From Mycobacterium sp. E2479 (lineage in GTDB: Bacteria > Actinomycetota > Actinomycetes > Mycobacteriales > Mycobacteriaceae): DNA of 64,000 nucleotides. A model generated the notes under the pieces. The model ran no database searches and was not told where the DNA came from. It saw nothing but the letters and a program-made list of their open reading frames with translations. The translations under genes and the position numbers were made by a program. Location: NCBI RefSeq assembly GCF_001667925.1, contig NZ_LZJR01000081.1:1-64000 (forward strand), in the 5' to 3' direction. Of the stretch, positions 57,145 to 64,000 are shown one piece after another (the stretch's first letter is position 1; each line of letters opens with the position of its first letter).

Positions 57145-58365
57145 TTAGTACAGCGGTATCCAAGTGCCGAAGAACCAGTAACCGAAACCCCCGTAGTCCG
57201 GGTTGAAAACCGGAACGACGGTATAGGTGTTGTACGTGAACGGTGAGAAATAGTTCTGCCCGTAGGACGCATCAACCGGTGCCCCCTGCCAGGGTTGGTT
57301 CCAGCCACCGGCAGGCGGCGGCCCGTTCCAGCCACCCGCGGGCGGCGGGCCTTCCCAGTTGGGCGGGGGCGCGCCAGGGGCCGGGCCATTGCTCCACCCG
57401 TAGCCATTCGGTGGCGGCGGTGGTGGCGCTCCCTGGCCCGGGACCCAGTAACCACCACCCGGCACGTTGGTGGGGCCGCCAATCTCTCCAGTGGGTCGTT
57501 GGATGGGCGGGGGCGGCGGGTAGTACGGCGGGTGAGGAGGCTGGGTCCAGGGCGCGTTGAGGATTGGGCGCGGCGGCCTGGGCGGGTATGAATTGTGCTC
57601 GCCCGGCTGGTTGGTAGTACCGCCCCACGGTGCCCCCGTGGTCGGGGTCGCGCCGCCCCACGGTGCGCCGTTCGGCGGCGTGGAGCCCGAGCCCCCGTAA
57701 CCGGGTCCGGGGTTGGGGGCCGGGGTGCAGTTCTTGTACCAGGCGGGACACACCGTCGGCATCGGTGACGTCGAGCCGTTCGCCGGTGCCTGCCAGGAAC
57801 TCGGCGGCGTGTTGTTCGGCGCCTGCTGCCAGGAGCTGGGCGGGGTGTTGTTCGGCGGCGTCGTACCCGAGCCCCCATAACCGGAACTCGGGCTGGGGCC
57901 GGGCGCCGGCGTGCAGTTTTTGTCCCAATTGGGGCATTGCGTCGGCATCGGGGCCGTCGTACTGTTCGGCGGCTGCTGCCACGTGCTCGAGGCCGGCGGC
58001 GGCGTGCTGGGCGCTTGCGTCGTGCGCGGCGGCGGCGTCGACTGCCATGTGCTCTGCGGTGGCGCCGTGGTGGGCGGCGGCGTCGACTGCCACGTGCTCT
58101 GCGGCGGCGCTGTGGTGTGCGGCGCTGGCGTCGACTGCCACGTGTTCTGCGGCGGCGGCGTGCTGCGCGGCGCGGGGGCGGTCGGCACCGTGCCGGTGCC
58201 CCCGTAACCGGGATTGGGGCCGGGGTTCCCGGAGCAGCCCTGTTGCCAGCTGGGGCATGGCGGGTCCAGCGGCGCGGAGTTCGCGAAGCCCCCGTTGACA
58301 GCCGTTACGGAGATGCCCAGGCCGCTCGCGACTGCCGCCGCCGCGGCGAGACGTTTGATAGACAT
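57145..58365 (-). CDS. Secreted proline-rich repeat protein
   Basis: A 406-residue protein. Signal peptide at residues 1-32 (cleaved near ANSA). Three copies of a CPxWxxxC module occur (CPSWQQGC, CPNWDKNC, CPAWYKNC), the linked segments reading NPGYGGTGT/SSGYGGSGT/GPGYGGSGS. Between the first two lies a tandem run of TWQSTPPP-type units; the C-terminal half is Pro/Gly/Tyr/Trp-rich with a PPPPP tract. The ending 'NPDYGGFGYWFFGTWIPLY' is aromatic. It is probably a cell-wall or surface protein. GAGAGGGGA precedes the ATG. Confidence 0.8.
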   Translation of the reverse strand: MSIKRLAAAAAVASGLGISVTAVNGGFANSAPLDPPCPSWQQGCSGNPGPNPGYGGTGTVPTAPAPRSTPPPQNTWQSTPAPHTTAPPQSTWQSTPPPTTAPPQSTWQSTPPPRTTQAPSTPPPASSTWQQPPNSTTAPMPTQCPNWDKNCTPAPGPSPSSGYGGSGTTPPNNTPPSSWQQAPNNTPPSSWQAPANGSTSPMPTVCPAWYKNCTPAPNPGPGYGGSGSTPPNGAPWGGATPTTGAPWGGTTNQPGEHNSYPPRPPRPILNAPWTQPPHPPYYPPPPPIQRPTGEIGGPTNVPGGGYWVPGQGAPPPPPPNGYGWSNGPAPGAPPPNWEGPPPAGGWNGPPPAGGWNQPWQGAPVDASYGQNYFSPFTYNTYTVVPVFNPDYGGFGYWFFGTWIPLY

Positions 58366-58415
58366 CGGTTGCGTCCCCTCTCGGGATTTGGTCCGAACGA
58401 TTCCGCCGGCCTGCG

Positions 58416-58880
58416 CTATGGACAGGTCACGTCCATCTCGAATGGTTTGGTTACCGGCTTCGGATTGTGGGGGTCGCTCACATCGGCACCGGTTGCCGTG
58501 CCCTTGATCTGAATAGCGTTGTCGCCCACCGCGGCTCCGGCGTTGCCGCCCTGCCCCTTTGCGGCATCAGAGAAGCCGAGCGTGATGCCGTCGACGTTGC
58601 CTAGTCCGACCGCGTGAACGATCGGCGGGTTGTCCTTGCTGACGACTGCCCCGACGCCTTTGGTGGGGTCGCCAATGCCGATGCTGATGTTGTCGCCGAC
58701 CGGTTTGCAGGTGACCGGACCGCTGACGTTCTGGTTCTTGCCGTCCACAATCACCTGCGGTCCGGCGGCCTGCGCCGCCGGGTTCGACGCTTGCGGGTTC
58801 GACTTATTGCCCGAACAGCCGGCGCCACTGGCGATTACGATGGCCAGGCCGGCTACACCGACGATGATCTGACGCTTCAC
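58416..58880 (-). CDS. LpqH (19-kDa antigen)-like lipoprotein
   Basis: A 154-residue lipoprotein. Signal peptide with lipobox ASGAGC, so Cys22 would be lipidated. The mature part resembles LpqH: a VIVDGKNQNVSGPVTCKPVG start, 'NPPIVHAVGLGNVDGITLGF', and a final MDVTCP with paired cysteines. LpqH is an outer-envelope lipoprotein and TLR2 agonist; paralogues are common. GTG start with AAGGAGA upstream. Next in the island after the proline-rich gene, 50 bases away. Confidence 0.82.
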   Translation of the reverse strand: MKRQIIVGVAGLAIVIASGAGCSGNKSNPQASNPAAQAAGPQVIVDGKNQNVSGPVTCKPVGDNISIGIGDPTKGVGAVVSKDNPPIVHAVGLGNVDGITLGFSDAAKGQGGNAGAAVGDNAIQIKGTATGADVSDPHNPKPVTKPFEMDVTCP

Positions 58881-58941
58881 CGCTGATCTCCTTCATGTGG
58901 GGATGTCCACCGTTCGCGACCCCGCTCGGCAACCCGATGAA

Positions 58942-59388
58942 TTACTGCGTCGGGCCGGGGATTTGGTAAGCGCACCTACCGGTCGTGTGTTCGGTGAGCG
59001 CGACGGGCTGGCCGTCCACCTGGATCGAGCAGTCGTGCGGGCCGCCGGTTTTGTCGGTGTAGTTCAATGCCAGGTATGGGCTTCCGGTCACCTGCACGGT
59101 CTGGGACCACGGGACCGAAACCCAGGTTGTGGTGCTCGCCGGATACACCGGGGTGCCCGGGTCCGGAATGACGGAGAAGACGTCGCCGCCGCCGAGGATC
59201 CGGTACACGACGGTATGTTGCGCCGGATCGGCCTTGGCGGCGGGCAACATGGCCGGCGGGGCAGCGCTCATCGCTACGGCAATGGCCGCCAGCAAGCCGG
59301 CCAGGGCGCTGGGCCGTGGCGTCGCGCTGACGTGTCGCCACCGGCGAGAGTCAGCATTCATGTTGCGGTAAGCCGAATCCGTTGGCAT
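58942..59388 (-). CDS. MmpS-like secreted protein
   Basis: A 148-residue protein with an N-terminal hydrophobic segment (residues about 28-52) ending in AKA, and a beta-rich domain: 'HTVVYRILGGGDVFSVI', 'WVSVPWSQTVQVTG', and 'HDCSIQVDGQPV...TTGRCAYQI'. This is the layout of the MmpS periplasmic domain, with the paired cysteines. No mmpL gene is adjacent. ATG preceded by AAAGGGG. A 215-base gap to fadE34 has no gene. Confidence 0.7.
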   Translation of the reverse strand: MPTDSAYRNMNADSRRWRHVSATPRPSALAGLLAAIAVAMSAAPPAMLPAAKADPAQHTVVYRILGGGDVFSVIPDPGTPVYPASTTTWVSVPWSQTVQVTGSPYLALNYTDKTGGPHDCSIQVDGQPVALTEHTTGRCAYQIPGPTQ

Positions 59389-59603
59389 GACGCCCCTTTC
59401 GATGCGCAGCCCGCTGCGACATGCGGGCGTGCCCGCAGTCTTCCGATGAAGCAACCATCGCCGTAGCGGTCGCTATAAGCTAAGGCCGCGCGCCGAACCG
59501 TCTCAATTAGGGATTTCCCTACACTTTTCGCCTAACGGGTTCGGCGCAACCCGCTATCGGCCCTCGAGGACGGCGATCGGGCAACGGGTGGCCGAATGCC
59601 GTG

Positions 59604-61727
59604 CTAGCGGGGCAGGCCAAGAAGGCGCTCGGCGGCGACGGTCAGCAGGATCTGCTCAGTGCCACCCGCGATGGTCAGGCAGCGGGTGTTAAGGAAATCG
59701 AACACGGCCTGGTTGTGCACCAAGCCGCCGCCCTCGGACACGTCCATCGTGTACTCGGCCAGCGCCTGGCGGTAGCGGACACCGATGAGCTTGCGCACAC
59801 TGGACTGCGCCCCCGGGTCTTGTCCGCCGACGGCCAGCTGAGCGATCCGCTGATCCAGCAACGCGCCGGTCTGCGCGGCGACGATCAACCGTCCCAGCCG
59901 ATCTTGCTCCGCCGCGTCGAGGTCTCGCTCGGTCAGCAGCTCGAGCAGCTCCTCCATCGGGTTGCCGAGCGCGGTTCCATTCGCCATTGCGACCCGCTCG
60001 TTGGCCAGCGTGGTGCGGGCCAGCCGCCAGCCGTCGTTCACCTGGCCGACGACCAGTTCGTCGGGAACGAACACGTTGTCCAGGAACACCTCGTTGAACA
60101 ACGAGTCGCCGGTGATTTCGCGCAGCGGGCGGATCTCGATTCCCGGCGAGCCCATGTCCACCAGGAAGTAGGTAATGCCTTTGTGTTTCGGCGCATCCGG
60201 ATCTGTGCGCGCCAGGCACACTCCCCACTTCGCCTTCTGCGCCGCCGACGTCCACACCTTCTGTCCCGTCAGGTGCCAGCCGCCGTCGGTCCGGACCGCC
60301 TTGGTGCGCAGCGACGCCAGGTCCGAGCCGGCCCCGGGCTCGGAAAACAGCTGACACCAGAGGAATTCGCCGCGCATGGTGCCAGGCACGAAACGCTCGA
60401 CCTGTTCCGGCGTGCCGTGCTCGAGGATCGTGGGTGCGGCCCACCACCCGATCACCAGGTCGGGGCGTACCACGCCGGCCGCCGCCAGCTCCTGATCGAT
60501 CAACAACTGCTCGGCCGGTCCCGCGCCGCGCCCGTAGGGCGCCGGCCAGTGCGGCGCCTGCAGGCCCGCGTCGGCCAGCGCCGCCTGCCGCTTCTCCTCG
60601 GGCAGGCCGCCGATCTGGGCGGCGGCGGCGGCGATGTTCGGGCGTTGGTCCTCGACCTCGCTCAGGTCGATACCCAGCCGGCGGCGCACGCCCGCTTGGG
60701 TCAGCGCGGTGATGCGGCGCAGCCAGGGCTCGGCCCCGCCCAGGAAGCGCGCGATGGCGTGCGCGCGACGCAGGTAGAGATGGGCATCGTGCTCCCAGGT
60801 GCAGCCGATGCCGCCAAGCACCTGGATGCAATCCTTGACATTCGCCTTCACCGAAGCGATGCCGGTGCTCGCGGCCAGGGCCGCGGCGATGGCGAACTGG
60901 GATTCGTCGCCCTCCGCGGCGGCGCGTGCGGCATCGGCGGCGGCCACCTCGGCCTGCTCGGCGCGGCACAGCATCTCGGCGCACATGTGCTTGATGGCCT
61001 GGAAGCTGCCGATCGGCTTGCCGAACTGCTCGCGGACCTTGGCGTAGTCGACGGCGGTCTCCAGTGACCACCGGGTGATGCCGGCCGCCTCGAACGCCAG
61101 CACCGTGGCGGCCAGCCGCTCGACGCGTTCGCCGGTGTCCGATACCACGGTGGCCGGAGCCGAGTTCAGCGCCACCCGGGCCAACGGCCGGGAAAAGTCG
61201 CTCGCCCGCAGGGGCTCGATCTGTACCCCCGGGCCGCCGGTGTCGATCAGCAGCCACTTCTCGCCGGCCGGCGCCAACAGCACGGCGCCGTCGGCCACAC
61301 CCAAAGCGAACGCCACGGTGCCCGAAGCTTTGGACGTCGCCTGGTCGAACTCGATGTCACCTTCCAGCGCCAGGCCGGCGAAGCGTTCACCGGAGGCCAG
61401 GGCACCCAACAACTCGGGATCGCAGACAACCAACGTGGCCAGCGCCGTCGTCGCGACCGGCCCGGGGATCAGCGCTTTCGCCGCTTCCTCGACCATCGCG
61501 CACAGGTCTTCGATGCTGCCGTCCGCCCCGCCGAACTCCTCCGGGATCGCGACGCCGAAGATCCCCAGTTCCGCCAGCCGGGCGAACACCGGCCGCCACG
61601 CGTCGGACTTGCCCTGCTCCACGTCGCGGATCGCCGCGGTTCCGCCGGGCCCGGCCGTCGAATTGCGGGCCCAGTCGCGCACCAGGGCTCGCGCGGCAAA
61701 CTGCTCGTCGGTGACGGTCGCTACCAC
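59604..61727 (-). CDS. fadE34: Fused two-domain acyl-CoA dehydrogenase FadE34
   Basis: A 707-residue protein made of two acyl-CoA dehydrogenase domains: residues about 1-320 (ends 'LGGIGCTWEHDAHLYLRRAH') and about 350-707 ('SEPGAGSDLASL' near 460, catalytic-base region TTLANERVAMA near 570). The fusion replaces the alpha2beta2 heteromer; FadE34 acts on the sterol side chain in a middle cycle. GTG start 61727 has GGAGG upstream. KstR operator at 61856 lies 129 bases before it. Confidence 0.93.
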   Translation of the reverse strand: MVATVTDEQFAARALVRDWARNSTAGPGGTAAIRDVEQGKSDAWRPVFARLAELGIFGVAIPEEFGGADGSIEDLCAMVEEAAKALIPGPVATTALATLVVCDPELLGALASGERFAGLALEGDIEFDQATSKASGTVAFALGVADGAVLLAPAGEKWLLIDTGGPGVQIEPLRASDFSRPLARVALNSAPATVVSDTGERVERLAATVLAFEAAGITRWSLETAVDYAKVREQFGKPIGSFQAIKHMCAEMLCRAEQAEVAAADAARAAAEGDESQFAIAAALAASTGIASVKANVKDCIQVLGGIGCTWEHDAHLYLRRAHAIARFLGGAEPWLRRITALTQAGVRRRLGIDLSEVEDQRPNIAAAAAQIGGLPEEKRQAALADAGLQAPHWPAPYGRGAGPAEQLLIDQELAAAGVVRPDLVIGWWAAPTILEHGTPEQVERFVPGTMRGEFLWCQLFSEPGAGSDLASLRTKAVRTDGGWHLTGQKVWTSAAQKAKWGVCLARTDPDAPKHKGITYFLVDMGSPGIEIRPLREITGDSLFNEVFLDNVFVPDELVVGQVNDGWRLARTTLANERVAMANGTALGNPMEELLELLTERDLDAAEQDRLGRLIVAAQTGALLDQRIAQLAVGGQDPGAQSSVRKLIGVRYRQALAEYTMDVSEGGGLVHNQAVFDFLNTRCLTIAGGTEQILLTVAAERLLGLPR

Positions 61728-61855
61728 CTGAGAGGACCTCCGCGTCCATGAGTCTCGACGTGACAAGGGTTGGACCCCTGTCCTGATTGTGCGATCTGCC
61801 CGCCAAGCGGGTACCTCCCCATCACGTGTTGGCACGCAACCCGCTCTTCGGAGAC

Positions 61856-61869
61856 TAGAACGTGTTCTA
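61856..61869. promoter_or_regulatory. KstR operator in the fadE34/kstR divergent region
   Basis: TAGAACGTGTTCTA, a full match to TnnAACnnGTTnnA. It is between the divergent fadE34 and kstR genes, in keeping with KstR autoregulation. Confidence 0.88.
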
Positions 61870-62010
61870 ATAGTGCCAGTGATCGACCGTCAAGTCGAAC
61901 GCCATCACAGCAGCACAGCGCTTGTCCGCGGCGGTATGGAGGTGGGAAATTCACACGCAGAATGCGTATCGTTTGCAAGCGAACCGCCAGGAACAGGAGC
62001 AAACCGTCAC

Positions 62011-62670
62011 ATGCCAGCCAACGCAAATCCGAGCCGCGTTTCTGACTCGCAGCCGCGCGAGGTCATGAACGTGGCGGTATTGGCGGAGTCCGAACTGGGG
62101 TCGGAGGCACAGCGGGAACGCCGCAAGCGCATCCTCGATGCCACCATGGCCATCGCTTCCAAGGGGGGCTACGAGGCGGTTCAAATGCGGGCGGTGGCCG
62201 ATCGCGCCGATGTCGCCGTGGGGACGCTGTATCGGTATTTCCCGTCGAAGGTGCACCTGTTGGTGTCGGCGCTGGGCCGCGAGTTCAGTCGCATCGACGC
62301 CAAGACGGACCGCTCTGCCATGACGGGCGGCACACCGTTTCAGCGACTCAACTTCATGGTGGGCAAGCTGAACCGGGCGATGCAGCGCAATCCCCTGCTG
62401 ACGGAGGCGATGACGCGCGCCTACGTGTTCGCCGACGCGTCCGCGGCCAGTGAGGTCGACCAGGTCGAAAAGCTCATCGATTCGATGTTCGCGCGCGCGA
62501 TGGCCGACGGCGAGCCGACCGAGGACCAGTACCACATCGCCCGGGTGATCTCGGACGTGTGGCTGTCGAACCTGTTGGCGTGGCTCACCCGCCGGGCCTC
62601 GGCCACCGACGTCAGCAAGCGGCTGGACCTGGCCGTGCGGTTGCTGATCGGCGACCAAGACTCCAAGTAG
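62011..62670 (+). CDS. kstR: TetR-family cholesterol regulator KstR
   Basis: A 219-residue TetR regulator from ATG 62011. The helix-turn-helix is 'VQMRAVADRADVAVGTLYRY' near residues 49-68; from MNVAVLAESELGSEAQ onward it is very similar to M. tuberculosis KstR. KstR represses the upper sterol pathway; 3-oxo-cholestenoyl-CoA-type thioesters release it. An internal ATG (MNVAVLAE, near 62065) gives the shorter form and is an alternative start. CAGGAG lies 12 bases upstream of 62011. Confidence 0.94.
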   Translation: MPANANPSRVSDSQPREVMNVAVLAESELGSEAQRERRKRILDATMAIASKGGYEAVQMRAVADRADVAVGTLYRYFPSKVHLLVSALGREFSRIDAKTDRSAMTGGTPFQRLNFMVGKLNRAMQRNPLLTEAMTRAYVFADASAASEVDQVEKLIDSMFARAMADGEPTEDQYHIARVISDVWLSNLLAWLTRRASATDVSKRLDLAVRLLIGDQDSK

Positions 62671-62676
62671 TCCGGC

Positions 62677-63756
62677 TCACGCCGGCGCACCGGCGGTGCG
62701 CCCGCGGATCAGCTCGGTGTCCAAGAGTTCGACGGCCGGCAGACCCGATCGCGGCGGTTTCAACAACAGCTCCGCCGCCCGGCAGCCCTTCTGCAGGCTG
62801 GGTTGCGACACCGTGGTCAGGCCCCGGCTGATGGCGTCGGGTACGCCGTCGAAACCGGTGACGGTCATCTGCCCGGGCACGTAGATGCCATGCGCCCGCA
62901 GATAATCCATCGCGGACAAGGCCAGGATGTCGGCGGTGCACATCAGCGCGGTGATCCGCGGGTTGGTTTCCAGGGCCGCCTTGGCGGCCGCGCCGCCCGA
63001 TTCGGGCAGGTGCTCGTAGCTTTCCACCACGGTCAAAGAATCCGGGTCGATGCGGGCGGCCGTCATCGCCTCCCACACGCCGATGATGCGCTCGCGTTGC
63101 ACGTCGAAGGCGGGCGAACGCAAGCGGTCGGGGTCCACCAGGCCCTGGCGTCGGTCCCGGCCCAGTCGCATGGTCAGCAGCCCGATCTCGCGATGTCCGA
63201 GGCCCAGAACGTAGTCGGCAAGCTCGCGCATCGCGGCGCGGTCGTCGATGCCCACCCGCGAAGCGCCTGCCAACCCCTTGGGTTGGTCGACCACCACCAC
63301 CGGCAGTCGCCGTTGCAGCACCACCTGCAGGTAGGGGTCTTCGTCGCACACCGAATACACCACGAAGCCGTCCACGCCGGCCGAAAGCACAGCCGCGGTC
63401 CCGTCTTTGAGGCTGCGGCTGGGCCCGACGGCCACCAGCAGCAGCCCCTGCCCCAGCGCTTCGCAGGACTGCGCCACCCCGGTGACGAAGTCCCGCGCGG
63501 CGGGGTCACTGAAGAAGTAGGTCAGCGGCTCGGCCATCACTAGAGCGACGGCGCCGGCCTTGCGGGTCCGCAACGACCGTGCAACCGGGTCGGGGCCGGC
63601 GTAGCCCAGCCGCTTGGCCGTCGCGAGCACCCGCTCACGCAGGTCCGGAGAGAGCTGATCGGGCCGGTTGAAGGCGTTCGAAATCGTCGTGCGCGAAACG
63701 TTGAGCTCTTCGGCCAGCGACGCCAGAGTCGCGCGCCGGCGCGGTGGGGGGCTCAC
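62677..63756 (-). CDS. LacI-family regulator (Rv3575c-like)
   Basis: A 359-residue LacI/GalR regulator. Helix-turn-helix 'ATLASLAEELNVSRTTISNA' at residues 9-28 and the hinge 'VARSLRTRKAGAVALV'. The GTG at 63756 gives the Rv3575c length; the longer upstream frame is unlikely. The sugar-binding-type ligand is unknown. Ends 6 bases from kstR (convergent). A LacI-type palindrome upstream (63816) may be its own operator. Confidence 0.9.
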   Translation of the reverse strand: MSPPPRRRATLASLAEELNVSRTTISNAFNRPDQLSPDLRERVLATAKRLGYAGPDPVARSLRTRKAGAVALVMAEPLTYFFSDPAARDFVTGVAQSCEALGQGLLLVAVGPSRSLKDGTAAVLSAGVDGFVVYSVCDEDPYLQVVLQRRLPVVVVDQPKGLAGASRVGIDDRAAMRELADYVLGLGHREIGLLTMRLGRDRRQGLVDPDRLRSPAFDVQRERIIGVWEAMTAARIDPDSLTVVESYEHLPESGGAAAKAALETNPRITALMCTADILALSAMDYLRAHGIYVPGQMTVTGFDGVPDAISRGLTTVSQPSLQKGCRAAELLLKPPRSGLPAVELLDTELIRGRTAGAPA

Positions 63757-63815
63757 GTTCGGTGAGGTTACAGCGGACCGGCGGCCCCGGGTATGCGCTT
63801 CAGCTTGCGGCTTTG

Positions 63816-63836
63816 TAATGGAAACGGTTTTCATTA
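63816..63836. promoter_or_regulatory. LacI-type operator palindrome
   Basis: AATGGAAAC-G-GTTTTCATT is a palindrome with 9-base arms and one mismatch, centred on an AAACGGTTT core typical of LacI-family sites. It lies between the LacI-family gene (60 bases away) and lppH (46 bases away), so one regulator may control both. Confidence 0.65.
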
Positions 63837-63882
63837 GTATGGTGGATCGGCTGACTGGCCGGCGGGAGGAATTCGGACGCGC

Positions 63883-64000
63883 ATGGCACTGACGCGGCAG
63901 CGAACGGCTACGGCCGGGACCGCCGATGCGACACGATGGCTGGCGGCCGCCCTGGTTCTGACCGGCGCGCTGCTTTCCGGCTGCGGCGCTACGGCGCACT
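63883..64000 (+). CDS. lppH: Lipoprotein, likely LppH (cut by window end)
   Basis: Only the first 39 codons are present. A basic start followed by a hydrophobic stretch (WLAAALVLTGALLSGC) forms a lipobox with Cys34 as the lipid site. Position beside the Rv3575c-like regulator matches lppH (Rv3576). GGGAGGA lies 12 bases upstream of the ATG. The mature domain is outside the window, so function cannot be read. Confidence 0.65.
   Translation, partial: MALTRQRTATAGTADATRWLAAALVLTGALLSGCGATAH

Noticed and set aside
56874..57878. 334-codon Arg-rich minus-strand frame overlapping the proline-rich gene
   Set aside because: Shadow frame of the proline-rich coding sequence; no start signal or motif.
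59689..61257. 522-codon minus-strand frame within fadE34
   Set aside because: Alternative frame of the same strand with Arg/Gly-rich content; FadE34 is clear in the other frame.

Overview
The window is high-GC DNA from a non-tuberculous Mycobacterium. Gene order matches the Mycobacterium tuberculosis sterol-catabolism region from about Rv3518c (cyp142) to Rv3576 (lppH). This assignment rests on recognised proteins and order recalled from memory; no database search was run and the species cannot be fixed. I see no rRNA, tRNA, CRISPR array or classical insertion sequence, and no gap without a gene exceeds 300 bases.

Layout. 1-1017: a nuclease-like DUF559 gene between perfect 77-bp inverted repeats. 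1027-13614: cyp142, Rv3519, an F420-type oxidoreductase, the DUF35/Ltp4/Ltp3 thiolase set, kshA and neighbours, a sulfotransferase, a short-chain dehydrogenase and a DUF1214 protein. 13703-19571: a hemophore-like gene, hsaF-hsaG-hsaE, kstD and chsH3. 19586-20587: a second DUF559 cassette with palindromic flanks. 20612-27881: ltp2-chsH1-chsH2-fadE29-fadE28-cyp125, with fadA5 diverging. 27905-34532: ddn and a ddn paralogue, a frameshifted short-chain dehydrogenase, Rv3549c, echA20 and ipdA-ipdB-ipdC. 34724-36862: a small accessory block (mini membrane protein, DUF2795 protein, SatD-like protein plus membrane partner). 36872-46583: fadA6-kstR2, ipdF-fadE30, fadD3-fadE31-fadE32-fadE33-aspB. 46602-53423: nat, a membrane coiled-coil protein, hsaB-C-D-A, kshB and Rv3572. 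53454-59388: a five-gene minus-strand island (large LuxR-type regulator, DUF4242-like protein, proline-rich secreted protein, LpqH-like lipoprotein, MmpS-like protein). 59604-64000: fadE34, kstR, a LacI-type regulator and the start of lppH.

How it works together. CYP125/CYP142 oxidise the sterol side chain; FadA5, FadE28/29, FadE34, ChsH1-3 and Ltp2-4 shorten it; KstD, KshAB and HsaA-D open rings A and B; HsaE-F-G process the released hydroxydienoate; FadD3, IpdF, IpdC, EchA20, IpdAB, FadE30-33 and FadA6 degrade the C and D rings. Ten matches to the KstR operator TnnAACnnGTTnnA plus one degenerate site, and three matches to the KstR2 operator AnCAAGnnCTTGnT, sit mostly at promoters of these units.

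The points most worth attention are the two DUF559 genes in inverted-repeat cassettes, twin KstR operators stranded between two convergent genes, a tandem DUF35 protein beside two Ltp aldolases, a one-base frameshift in the Rv3548c-like gene, Ddn active-site differences, and the absence of PPE genes from the places M. tuberculosis carries them.
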